Of a stretch of 64,000 nucleotides of DNA, positions 12,868-32,400 are shown in pieces; positions within the stretch are counted from its first letter, which is position 1; each line of letters begins with the position of its first letter. The notes under the pieces were generated by a model. That model saw nothing but the letters and a program-made list of their open reading frames with translations, was not told the DNA's origin and did no database searches. Both the position numbers and the translations under genes were made by a program. The stretch lies in contig NC_135561.1 of the NCBI RefSeq assembly GCF_964340395.1, positions 16,341,461 through 16,405,460 of the forward strand, written 5' to 3'. The DNA is from Glandiceps talaboti. Lineage: Eukaryota > Hemichordata > Enteropneusta > Spengelidae.

Positions 12868-12970
12868 GTTCACGACGAAGTTGATAAACAGAAGTAAGAA
12901 ACTCAACTGTATCTGTTCTACATGTAGATTCACAACGGTGATATTAGTGTTTTCGGCACGTCAATGTTAT
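12868..12970 (-). other. Probable 5' UTR exon of the TPR-like gene
   Basis: On the - strand a strong donor GTAAGT follows 12868, and a TATA element lies about 30 bp upstream of the expected start. The exon contains one ATG immediately followed by a stop (ATGTAG within CTACATGTAGAA) and no other in-frame start, so translation would begin at the first base of the next exon (11287). The 5' edge near 12970 is inferred from TATA spacing. Confidence 0.5.
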
Positions 12971-12996
12971 TTGCAAATTTCACTCTAAAGCGGGTC

Positions 12997-13004
12997 ATTT
13001 ATAT
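12997..13004 (-). promoter_or_regulatory. TATA box of the TPR-like gene
   Basis: ATATAAAT on the - strand, about 30 bp upstream of the inferred transcription start and about 130 bp upstream of the GTAAGT donor of the first exon. Confidence 0.5.
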
Positions 13005-13066
13005 TGATGGATCGCCGGTTGATGAAGCCAGGGGATTTCCCCGGATATGACGGAGATTGCTACGTC

Positions 13067-13067
<1 letters not shown>

Positions 13068-13102
<35 letters not shown>
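13068..13102. repeat. (CTAT)n microsatellite in the divergent promoter region
   Basis: Nine CTAT units lie between the starts of the - strand TPR-like gene and the + strand TIR gene. Confidence 0.95.
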
Positions 13103-13392
13103 GTTTATCTCATATTTTCAATTATTACTTCGATAACTGCCCTGTAGAAACTGAATAGATTTTGTAGAAAGTATGATGTTACAATTCTGTTAGTACAATT
13201 ATCTTCACGATGTCCATCATACTATATATTGAGAATAACAACTGTATTTACATGTACAAGTCGACGCTTGGCGGTGCTGTTCATACCCTCTGACACTTGC
13301 CCCTTTCAACGCAAGGAATTACAAATTAATCAGTGTACATTCACTTGGTGTCTCGAAATAACAGCACCACTATATACTTTTGATACTCTCTG

Positions 13393-13430
13393 TATATAAT
13401 ATCACTCAAAGTATAAACGTATGTTTCCAC

Positions 13431-13441
<11 letters not shown>
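13393..13441 (+). promoter_or_regulatory. TATA-like element and overlapping upstream ORF of the TIR gene
   Basis: TATATAAT at 13393-13400 precedes the start codon at 13431; an alternative TATA-like stretch lies at about 13370. An upstream ATG at 13421 opens a six-codon ORF that ends at 13441, overlapping the main start in another frame. If it is transcribed it would reduce initiation at 13431. Confidence 0.35.
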
Positions 13442-20780
<7,339 letters not shown>

Positions 20781-21117
20781 TCGATGCAATATGTTTGTTT
20801 TTATTTATGAATATGCAAACATAGCAAAGTCATCATGATTGAAAAATAGTCATAAAAAGTAACATGTTTGAATCATAATTTAGCCTTATCTCTCAAACAG
20901 TTGCCTAAAATGACACTTGTGTTACTAAATCATATGAAACATTTAATATTGGCAAAATTTCTTAGGAAATCATCTTACTACTATTGCGAAAACCGCATCA
21001 TGGTTAGTAAGACTCAATTTTCTAAGAGATAGGCATATTTTCACTTAGTTGTAATAAGGCCGCTGTTTGCTCTGTCAGTGAAACTACTTATAAGTTGCCC
21101 ATCATGGTGTTATTTTT

Positions 21118-21930
21118 AGCACAACTGAACTGATAAGATTCAGTAGTGCTATAGGCATGGCAAAGTGTCTGTCTGTCAAGGTGTCTGTTTGGTGGTCATG
21201 TTACTTCTGGTGTCTAGTTGGGAAACTAGACACCAGAAGATGTGAGTTTTGGATTAAAAAAATATGATTTTTGGTCAAAAAAACTTAAACTCCAAAACTA
21301 CTGGGCAGATTGGCATTAAATTTGGTAGGAACATTCTTAGATGTGAGTAAATTAAGATTTGTTCATCACGACATGATGATTCCCTCGGTAATATGCAAAT
21401 TAGGGCTAAAAATGTGTCTTTCGGTCAAAAACCTATAATTCCAAAACTACTCAGCAGATTGGGCTGAAAATTACCATGGATGCATCTGTGGGTGTATTGA
21501 TGAAGAAATATTAAACATGTAATGAGCTCATCAGTATTATGCAAATTAGGTGTAAAAATGTAAATTTTGGTCAAAAATTTATATCTCAAAACTACTTGTC
21601 AATGAGACTGAAACTTGGTGAGATGTTTCTAGAAGTGTTATTCTGCAGATTTTCTTCAAAATATTTTGACACAATTCGCCCTAGCAACCATTACCACGCC
21701 CTTAGCAACAACCAAATGGCAGTATATTTTGGTCAAATAATAACATCATCTGGTAGGCAAGTGTGTAAACATTAAAAAAATGTAAGCAAATATCCCCAAC
21801 AACCGCATAACGATGCCCATAGCAACAGCCAAACGGTCGTGTATTTCACAAAGAATAACAACATGGATTAATAGATAATTGAATAAACATTCAAAAAATG
21901 TATGTAAATTTGCCTAGCAACAAGACCACT
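21118..21930. repeat. Dispersed repeat family R, copy 1
   Basis: It begins with AACTGATAAGATTCAGTAGTG and a CTGTCTGT-rich stretch, then blocks of the type CCAAAACTACT..CAGATTG and AGCAACAGCCAAA. The same blocks recur in the same order and orientation at 62668-63700. Copy 1 lacks the long microsatellite and has a short inverted pair GTGTCTAGTTGG / AACTAGACACCA near 21210-21240. No protein is encoded. Confidence 0.8.
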
Positions 21931-21949
21931 CCTATATATAGCAACAGTA

Positions 21950-22197
21950 TAGTTTGATAGGAACTGTTTTATAGCCTCTTTATGTGTGCATGACATGCCT
22001 GGGGAACTGGACATTTGTTTGTGAAATGAACTATTATGTAAAGAGGCCATAAAACTGTTCTTGTCAAATAATGGAATGTTATACAAGTCTCTGTACTTCT
22101 ATCATGCTGTGCCAAGTGTTATTAATCCAATTCAGTTGTTTACTTGTCCTCTTTGTAACAGATTCTGTTCGTCTACAGTCTGATGTCGACAGTTGTA
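21950..22197. repeat. MITE family B, truncated copy 2
   Basis: The inner hairpin (AACTGTTTTATAGCCTC and its complement near 22040) and the right end CTGATGTCGACAGTTGTA match the copies at 10505-10865 and 52886-53238. The left terminal repeat is missing and replaced by the end of dispersed repeat R. Confidence 0.75.
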
Positions 22198-23175
22198 CAT
22201 TAAACGACATTTTGTACAATGACAAACTGACCTCCAGGTACAGGGATTATCATGATCAAACTTAGAACTTATAAACATCTCAGATGCCAGATTCACCTTC
22301 TCTATTGTTCTGTATTGTATTTGACCTTTCGATACAGGTTTCCTTTATTTTCTTTCCTTAATAATAAAGTGCACTCACAGCACAAATCACTCATCAGATA
22401 TAACTGAATAATGTGTTATGTTATGTATTTGCTTTCTAGAATCAAACTTGTCTTTTTACATTGTTAATGGGATTCAGATACCATTTTGAGTAGAGAACAT
22501 CCGTTGTAGATACATGTAGTACTTAGTAGTGGTTAATAGAGGTATATACATTTGACTTTGTCTTACCTTTTTATCCAATTATCAAAACGAGTGTCTTTTA
22601 TGTAACTCCTTCCATCCCGGCCCCTCTCAATATACACTGAAACAAAAATACTTAATTTTGATAAAAATCCTATCATTTTTGCCAGTAAAATGTTGATAGA
22701 TGTATGAAAGTTACATCTGAAAGAATTGTTAATGCACTTTGTACTGTTTGTGAAATTTACTTTAAATATCCATCACTAAGGTAATGCTTAGCTGAACCCA
22801 AACTTAGTATTTAGACATCAGAAAAATCACTTTTGTTGATTTTTGATAGCCAAGTAAACAGCTTGTACCACTTTTAAAGTTTGTCATCGATTAAAGAACT
22901 GGTGTATTTACTTCCCTGATTCAGACTTGACTTTTAATTTTAAAATTTACATAAATTCTTAATGATGGAAATATATATGCGATTTCAGCTCAGAATCGTA
23001 TGTGTATAAACGTATTGTAGACAATATTTGATTGAATTTATGGGATGATATTAAGGTACATTATTATTGGCAAAAATGCAAAACTTCAAAACAGAGAACT
23101 GCAAAGACGAAGAACAGTGCGCCAACTACGACAGATTGGTGCATACAGTTGTATATTGCATTATGGGTAAGAGAA

Positions 23176-23183
23176 TGACGTCA
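23176..23183. promoter_or_regulatory. CRE/ATF-type palindrome upstream of SERINC
   Basis: TGACGTCA, the perfect cAMP-response-element palindrome, lies about 230 bp upstream of the SERINC start codon. A TATA-like CTTTATATAC is at 23315-23324. Use in vivo is an inference. Confidence 0.35.
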
Positions 23184-23403
23184 TATATTATATTTCTAGT
23201 CGCCATATTTATTTGTTGAGAAATCTCCTGAAGGGAAACGAAACGCGCACGTTCAGAGTTAAAATTTACTTGAAATATCAACTGTAGTTTGCCAAAAAAT
23301 CGTTTTTACGTCGCCTTTATATACTTGTTATCATTAGAGGGTTAACAACAAGAAAGAAGTCTATATATTTGAGTCTATTTGAATACGACAACGTCGGACG
23401 GCC

Positions 23404-26400
23404 ATGGGAATTGTGTTAGGATGTCTGGCTACGCAGGTAGGTTTCCTTCAATACGAAATCGTTATTTTTTTCGGATACAACATATTACATAGTCTCTACT
23501 CACAGTTTCTCTGTACAGTTATACACTTGTCAATCAACATATTATTTCATGATTTTGGCGTGATCATGTGGTGCGATACTTGTAAAACGAAAACAACCCC
23601 TGTTTACATAACACTGTTGAACAACACATTGTACGTTACAATACAATACATTTGTCAAAAAATGTGTTGATTTATAATTGCCCGGTTGTTATAGAATATA
23701 CGTACTTGGAGTTCAGATATATCGTGATTTCTTGTTTCATTATTATTGAATCTGATAATGTTAATTTTGAATGTCTCGAGAGAAATATTTACTCTCCATC
23801 GAAAGAGATTAGCGTCGTAGCGAATTTACAAATGTAATTTAGTCAGCTCGCATCTCCTCCATGGCCACTGTACATGTACACACAGTGTATGACGTGACCT
23901 CGGCGGACTTTAGTATGACTCACTGGCCATCAGACACTGAGTGTATAAATACGGATTTCCTATTGTGTCTTCATTTAAATGTCTAACAACCCACGAAAAT
24001 ATTTACGGAGGTTGTTATGGCTTCACAAGTTACAAACTTGTATATTATAATTTTGTTCTCAAGAAATTGAAGAATGCAATATTTTGGAAAATAATGAAAA
24101 GGACCCACCCCTCCCCCCCAAAAAAAATAAATAAATAAAAATAAAATAAATATAGATAAATGAATAAAAAAATAAAATAAAGTAAAATACATTTAAGTTT
24201 GAGTTTACATGTAGTAATATATGAAAATTTGTATACATGTATGTCATTGTGAGTGTGCCAGACACACAGACACATACAGGTACACATACATAGTACTCAT
24301 GTATACATGTAAAAGAGGTTTTTTTATGACAGCTATAAGACAATTCTAAATTTATTTTGATCAAGTGCATTTAGAATGAATTTTGGATTCTGATTCAGAA
24401 GTATGGGAATAATATTGATCACCGTCTGTAGGAAGGTATCCTAATATCGTATATAAGGGTTAAAATATTAGCAGAGGTCATTGAACTGGTCAAGTAGAAA
24501 TTCCAGACACAGAAATTTGTTTGATCTCCAAATACTCATCAGTCAAGCTTCGTGGTTATATATTTACCCATTCTGTTTGTGAATGTGGAAGCTTCTTATC
24601 TTATTTCAACACACATTGTATATGCACATGTGCAAGAAAGTTCTTATACAGTAGATAGTGACAGTCAGCAGATATGAATTTAAACATACCAAATATTTTT
24701 AAGTGTAAGTAATATTTGTCTGTTTTATTCTTACATTGTTAATTTTGTTTTGTGACTGTAGGTGGCCTGCTGCTTTGGATCAGCAGCATGCAGTTTGTGC
24801 TGTGCTGCCTGTCCTTCCTGTAAGAACTCTACAGCATCACGTATTGGATATGCTGTGCTGCTCCTGCTTGGAGTTGTTGTGGCCTGTATAATGTTAACAC
24901 CAGTTGTCAGGGATCTACTCATGGGTGTAAGTCTTTACCAGCTTGTCTGAAATGTCATTGATTCTTTTCTGAAATGCAAATTGATTCAAGGCTGTGCTAT
25001 CCTGACCTGAGGAGCCTTCATTATTTACATAACAATACATAGTATGTAAATTAGGTTGTATTGTTTTCCTAAATTCAAGGAATAGCAGACCATTGTTAAT
25101 ATTTTAGTTATTGTTCTAGTGACAAGTCACAAGGACTGAAAGCCCATGAATGTCAAACTATACCTTGAAAGTTTGAGTGAGTCCTTGAAAAATTAGTTTA
25201 TGAAACTAGTGAAAAATAAAACGTATGAGATGATCAGCCCAAACTTCTTAAAGATCCCCAATGTCAGGCAAGTAAACTTTCTATTTTGAGATAAATTTAG
25301 TATCGGATGATGACGTGTGTGATTCTATGAAAATGACATTTGTTTTTGTTAATCATAATAAAAAAGTTAACCAGTGGTCTAGTGTTAAACTTAAAAAGAT
25401 GCAACTTGCATGGTAGAGGGAAAGATGCAAGATATATACATTCGTAGTACAAGCTTTGAGACAAAAACCTTTTGTACCGGTAAGATACAAATATTGAAAG
25501 TGTTAAAGTGGCCATATGGATGAGGATTGTGGTATTTGTTTTAGATTTTTAATTTATAAAACAATTTTATCATGGCTTCCTACTTCCTACTTGAAAAATC
25601 AATGTGAAACAACATTGACTAAGTCTGTGTTTGTAACTCAATAAAATGCAAAAAGCTAAAAAAGGTGTGAAAGGTTTGTTATGGTGCATACACTAAGAAA
25701 CATTTTACATATTTATTAATCTTACGCAATTTATTAACAAACAAGGACTCGGCATACATGTATGTTGTTTCACATTTATTTTTCAAGTAGGAAGCCATGA
25801 TAAAATTGTTTTTTAAATTAAGACTCCAAAACAAATACCTAATCCTCATCCATATGGCCACTTTAAATTATAAAAAACGGTCCCTGAAAGGAAAAGTTAC
25901 AACATCTACAATTCAAGCTAGAGCTCCTTGTCAATGTGTTAACAGTTTTGTTAGATACATAGTTTTATTTCTATGCATTGTATGAGATTCGAACAGACCA
26001 CTTTTGAACACATATATGTATTTCTAAAACTATTTATTTTCTCCTCAGCGTTACTGACATATTTCTTTCTGTTTTCGTAGATCCCATATTTCTGTACCGC
26101 CCCTGATGAAACATCGTGGATTCATGATGGAACTATAGTATCTCCAGAAGCATGTAATTTACTGTCAGGTTATTCGGCTGTCTACAGGATCTGTTTCGGA
26201 TATGCCTGCTTCTTCTTCTTGATGATGATGATAATGATATATGTCAAATCTAGTAAAGATCCAAGAGCTGGAATTCAGAATGGGTATGTGATCTTGAACT
26301 TCCTTGCCTGCAATATGTCGATCATTCTTAGTAACTATAAAGTCTTCTTTCAGAATATGGATCCACTTTGACTGCAAAATCTCAGACCCTGAAAGTGTGA

Positions 26401-29400
26401 CTTACATGTATGCCTACATGTAATTATGTTAAAAAAATACATATCAAAGTGTGGTAGAGTTGTTGACATCAGTCTGGCTACCACGGTTGACAGTGTGTGT
26501 GTCAAGTGATCGGAGGGTACCAAGTTCAAGTGCCGGCTCTGGGTAACTTCTCTCTCTCATTTACTAGTATTTGGCACCAAACAACAATTAGAACTGGGCA
26601 TGCATTGGCATACAGCATTTGCAAATTGCAGTGTTGTAGCTTGTGGTTTGGATGAGTTTCCCAAAAATTGAGAAGTGAGGAGAGTGTAGTAGTAGAGTCA
26701 GTGGACATCAGCTGGGTAGCACTGTCTGTAGTGCATCCATCTAGTAGTTGGCAGGTCCCGGGTTCAAGTCCTGGCTCATACCAACTTTTCTGTATCTCAT
26801 TTACTACATAACACAACTATATGGTAGTGACACTAATGACATGATTTCTGAACCATGTTGAATGTCATACAAATTAAATGTATTTCATTTTCAGAGCTCC
26901 ACTCAACAAAAATGATATATGATTGTATACGATTAATGTATATGTGTATCTAGTTTCTTGACTTATTCGAGATGACTTAATACATTTCAAGCAGCTATTT
27001 AGTGTTACTGAATTGTCAATGCTAATTTAAAATGAATGCATTATGTGTGTTTACTCTGTAGTTTCTGGGGTTTTAAGTTCCTAATCATCGTTGCCATCAT
27101 TGTTGCTGCCTTCTTCATACCAGATTCACAAGCGTTTGAAGAAGGTAAGTTATTATGTACTCACATGTGTGCCTGCATAATGCTATCTGAAAACGATGTA
27201 TTCGTAACCTCTGTGAACAATCGTCCACAAAAACTGTGTTCAGGCCATACATGTATATTGCTAAAATGATGTTTGCTTGGTGTTTCACTCATGGGACATT
27301 ACATATTAGACACTTAGCTAGACATATTTTAACTGTAGACTAATAATAATAGAGACACAGTAAACAGCAGGATCCATTACCCAATCACATTGAACAGTGA
27401 TAAGCATTGCTATTCTTTCACACTGCAGTAAAGATCGACTAAGTCTTCTAATAAAAACATTACACATGGACTTGATGATTTTAATGGATGCAAATGTTAT
27501 TTTCTAACTGATAATCAATATTTCAACTATATCCTCACTGTGCACAGCACCGATGTAATTGTTTCTTTTGCATTAGAAGTTGTCTGAGGGAGTGTATTAA
27601 ATGCCATGTTACATGAATGAAACACCATTTGTAATTGTTATTGTGTTCATGATCAAGTTCTGTGGTATCATGTACATTTATATTCGGTAAAGTTATTAAT
27701 GGCCTTTTATGTATACACATACACACTCACTTGTACGTACTGTACCATATATGTGAAAATGCTTATACACAAGGAGAAACATACATATCACATGCACTCA
27801 CACACATGACGCTCAGAGTCCACAACAATTAAACCAAGAAAATAACCATCCTGATTGTCATACTTTAGATATTTAGACATTTTAGGGAAAACACAGAGAG
27901 ACAATTTGCCATCTGTTTTACCAATTCTCCACTGACAATGACAGCTTTGGTGTATATTTGGTACAGATATAAAATTTGGTAAAATCGTTGGTTGACCATT
28001 ACGAAATGGACTTGATATTAATTTAATTGGTTGATTATTGTTTGACAGCCTGGATGATAATTGGTCTGATTGGAGCATTCATCTTCATCATCATTCAGTT
28101 GGTACTATTGATTGACTTTGCTCATACTTGGAATGAATCATGGGTTGAAAAGATGGAAGACGGCAACTCTAAAGGATGGTACTTTGGTAAGGAACTCCTT
28201 TAAAAACTGCTGTATTTGTCTGAAAATGGTTATAACTTTGCAAGGAGAATATTACACCTTTTTTGTGTATTGCTGATTATTAGTCGGGGGGGGGGGGGGG
28301 GGTATGGGTGGGGAAGGAGACTATGTTACAGTGAATTCTGGCCGTGCATCTGTCATACAATGTACATCATTTCTCAGACAATCCTAGTTCTTTTTACACT
28401 TAGCACGAAGATGACTAGTGATATTGGATATTTGCACATCACTTTTTTTTCTCATATGTACATTTGGTGTAATGGCAGTCATACTTGTACTTAAAAATCT
28501 ATCTTTTCTGCGTAACTCAATTTATGCATCATGTGAAGTGTATACTTTACCTGTGGCGTGCGTTTTGAGGGTAGAAATGAAATATTGTAATGAAAAATGG
28601 AAAATGCATTCCCCGGTGAAGTACTGAAGTAGATGTAGCCAACAGCAATAAGTGATGTATGATTTCATCCATTTTATTTTCAGCATTGCTGTTTTTCACC
28701 ATCATATTTTATCTGATCTCAATAACTGGTATAGTTCTGTTCTACATCTACTACACTGAAGTAAGTACCCTGACACTGGAATTTGCCGTACAAAGGTGTA
28801 GTTAAACTTTACAATGTTGTGTACTTATTCATCGTACTATCGGGAACACGTATGCAGCATACAAAGATTGATTGATGTTGCTTTGGGCAAAGAATGAAAA
28901 CTTACAGGAACATAGATAAATACATGAACTCATGCATAGGCAACCCCATCACACATACACATGCACACAGTGTTTTACACCCCCAGATATATGTTTCAAA
29001 GTAACAACAAATACAAGAAAAGGTTGAATAACTTTTAGAACTGTATATGCTATTTGTGGGTAAGATCAATAGTCAGCTAAGTCCATTTTTTGCCAATTTT
29101 GATCAATGTTATGTTAACCAAAATTGTTTATTGACTTGGTAGATCAAATGATTTACAAAAGGTACTAATGCACAAGCAGTTCAACATTTTTTAGTATTGA
29201 GCTTTCGATCTGTCTCGGTCGATGATCCTCATCAGAATGACAAATTTGATAGTTACTACAACTGACCAGCTAGGTGGTGGTATGATCAGAATATATGATG
29301 TTATTTGCTTCCCTAAATTGATTGACTGATTACCTGATTGTTTCTATTACAGCCCCATGCATGCACCCTCAACAAGTTTTTCATCAGCTTCAATATGATA

Positions 29401-32400
29401 CTTTGTATCATCATCTCTGTGGTGTCTATTCTACCCAAGATTCAAGAAGGTGGGTTTAGTTTTTTAGTTGTTTTTTTTAAATGTCATTGTCACAAGCATC
29501 ATGCTGTAGTAGTTAGTTTTTGAACTACAAAGTGATGATGTGGTCTGTGTGTGTGCTTTATCATCAGTTCCTTTTGGAGGTATATATAAATGTACCCATG
29601 ACATCTAGGGCTGTGGTTTTCTCTCTGATTTATCTACTAGAATTTACCCTGAAATTTACCCTGATAGCAATTCATGGAGTAACTTATGATTTCATTGTTA
29701 GCTGTTTGTACATTAACACTTGCATGTTCCCACAATATCAGGGATCGATGGTGAAATGGTTAAACAGTGAATTCAATCTTGATGGTAAAACCTATCCAGT
29801 ATATAAGAATCCAGTCTTTCAATGAAATGTTAAGACAAAAAAAAAGCAAAAAACCCCCACCTCTATGCCAAAATGTGTGAGTTGTATACTGTTAGGTTTT
29901 ATTTGCATAGACGATGTGTGTTGTGATGGGGTTAATCATGTTTGTGTTATTTGTCTAATGTTTCCTTTATTATCATTTCTAGCCCAACCCCGTTCTGGAT
30001 TACTGCAAGCCTCTGTGATTACATTGTATGTGGTTTACCTGACTTGGTCAGCCATGTCCAGTCAGCCAGGGAAAGGTGAGATGTTTTGAAACTATTTTAA
30101 CGGGACGACATTCATTATTTTTGCATTTGAATGTAAAACACATTCACTGCTCTACATAATCCAGGGACTTGTCCAGGTGTTAGAATGTCAAGAAACTCTC
30201 TACACCAAGTCAAAGTTTATGCACTTACTTGTAAGGACAGACATCGGTTCTGAAGTAGAAATTAGTACTAACAACTGTGCTAAATGTTAGTGGATTTTCA
30301 GGCAGGTAATCGGTTACCTTCCCAGTTACATTACAGCTAAAATGATGTAGGCTTCGTGTATTACTCATGGGACATTGTGTTTTTGACAGAACAATATACA
30401 TATTTCAACTCGAGACTAACAATAACAGAGACACAACATACAGAACAGGATCCTTTGCCCAATAACATTGAAAAGTGTTGAAGCATTGATATTCTTTCAC
30501 ACTGCAGTAGGAAAGGGCTTCAAATGAAAACATTACACATGGACTTGATGTTTTTATTGGCTGCAATTGTTTATTTTTTAATAATCAACACATCAATGTT
30601 ACTATTTCTACATGTACATCCCTACTGTGCACGGCACCTATGTAATTGTTGCTATTGCATATAATAAGTTGTCTGAGTGTGTGTAAAAAATGTTGTGTCA
30701 CATGAGTGAGACACCAAGCCAATATCATTTTAGCTGTAAAGTTGGAATTGTACCATACATGTCAAATCCCCATAAATTAATTTGAGTAGAGCAGTTTTTG
30801 GTAATTTCCAAATACTTCCAGGCTCTGTTAAACTTTTTGCGAAACACATTGTACATACTGTCACAATAGTGCCAGAGATTATTTGCACCGTTAGTTGCAT
30901 ATTAATGGCATTTGCACTGCAGTGCAATACCAAAAACATTATTGCATAGCTGTATGCAATGATATGCAAATGACAATGCAGTCATTTGTTGCGATGACAC
31001 AGTATCACTTTTACAGACATTTGCTTTTTCGGATAAACACTTGTACATGAAATAATAACAGAACCCCATTCCATGTGAGTTCCAGCGTAGGTACATGGAC
31101 TCGGTCATATTTACACTCGTGCTTGCAGTGTTTTCTGCTGCATTTTCACTCGCTATGCTCACGAAAGTACTGCTGCAGAGAACACTACAAGCACTCGTGT
31201 AAATAGCCCAAGTATGCCATACTTGCACTCGCGCAGCATGGGGTTCTGTCACATACATTTTGTAATGTCACTTCCACCTGCTAATCTAGATTCTTTGGTC
31301 ATTACAGAGTGTAATCCTAGTTTGACTGAGATCTTCAACCCAGTTAGTGGTAACATGACACATATTGGTACCACTCCTTCACCTCAAGTACAAAGCTCCA
31401 CTATGGATGCTGAATCTATTCTGGGATTGGCTCTCTTTATCCTATGTGTCTTGTATGCCAGGTAAATAAAAATAATATATACTCGGGTGTATAGGTATTT
31501 CATATTGAACCACCCATGGTAGGTATAACATGTTTGACTGACATGTGCAAATAAGAGCCAGCAAATTAATCCAATACACCAAGCTTTCAGTAAATTATAA
31601 TCATACCGGTCAGCCGTAGGAAAAGAAAATACCAAGATGGCGGCATAGTAAAAGATTGTAGGGTACAAAGTGTATTGATCTTTCATGACACAGTGTCTAT
31701 AACCATACAATGTCTCATAGAAGTCCAGTCACAACAGATGCCCATAACACCACTTAATCAGTAATCTGATGACATAACAGTCAAGAGAGAAACTAGAATT
31801 GCTACAATTGGATTGTCTCCCAGGTACAAGATAGATTCCGGTCCTAAGATGTCATATTGGCCTGGCTATCGCTCATCCAGTATTTGTCTTTGGATGGTAT
31901 CTGTTGCGGGTACCGCTGATTTCACACTCTTCCATGCAGAGTTTGACAAGCTGTACAACCCTGCTATTGAGTTTGGTACATGCAAATCATCTAAATGCTA
32001 TGATTAATAGGTTGTACAAACAGGAGAACAATATACCCGGTACATCATTAGTCTGTTGTACAAGAAAGAGTTTACACTTCATGTGTAGGTACAATGTGTT
32101 TGTTAAACTTTACATTTTACAATGGGCAGTTTAATAGAGTATGTTCTGATTAATTAGTTGATATATTTCTAGCACGCAGTTCACATTTTATACCAACGGT
32201 GTATTCACCTGTTTGAATTCCTGATTTCCACCAAGTTGATAAAAATTCACATAAAAAAACAACCATGTGACATGGGGTATGTTTGGTTGCTAGACCGTAC
32301 AACAGGTGACTGACAACAGAATCTAAATATATTGTAAGTATTCCATTCTAAAGACCATTGTAAAAATGATGAGATTCTGATCTCTGTATCCCCATTATCT

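Larger units (their letters stand above)
20781..23160. other. Intergenic stretch between the TIR gene and SERINC, filled with repeats
   Basis: After the TIR gene stop, the spacer holds a long dispersed repeat (about 21118-21930) joined to a truncated family B MITE (to 22197), then AT-rich sequence to 23160 in which I see no exon. Confidence 0.5.

Noticed and set aside
23221-23260. CTCCTGAAGGGAAACGAAACG phrase near the SERINC promoter, again faintly ribozyme-like.
   Set aside because: It lacks the CTGATGA core; similar phrases are common in repeats.
26755-26790. Possible tRNA gene (GGGTTCAAGTCCTGG).
   Set aside because: Only the B-box half is convincing; no complete cloverleaf could be drawn, so it is taken as a SINE relic.
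29199-29241. On the - strand, CTGATGAG ... CGAAA resembles a hammerhead ribozyme core.
   Set aside because: The stretch between the two motifs does not form the required stem II (mismatches at the second to fifth pairs), and no flanking stem I or III is evident; treated as chance or part of a repeat.
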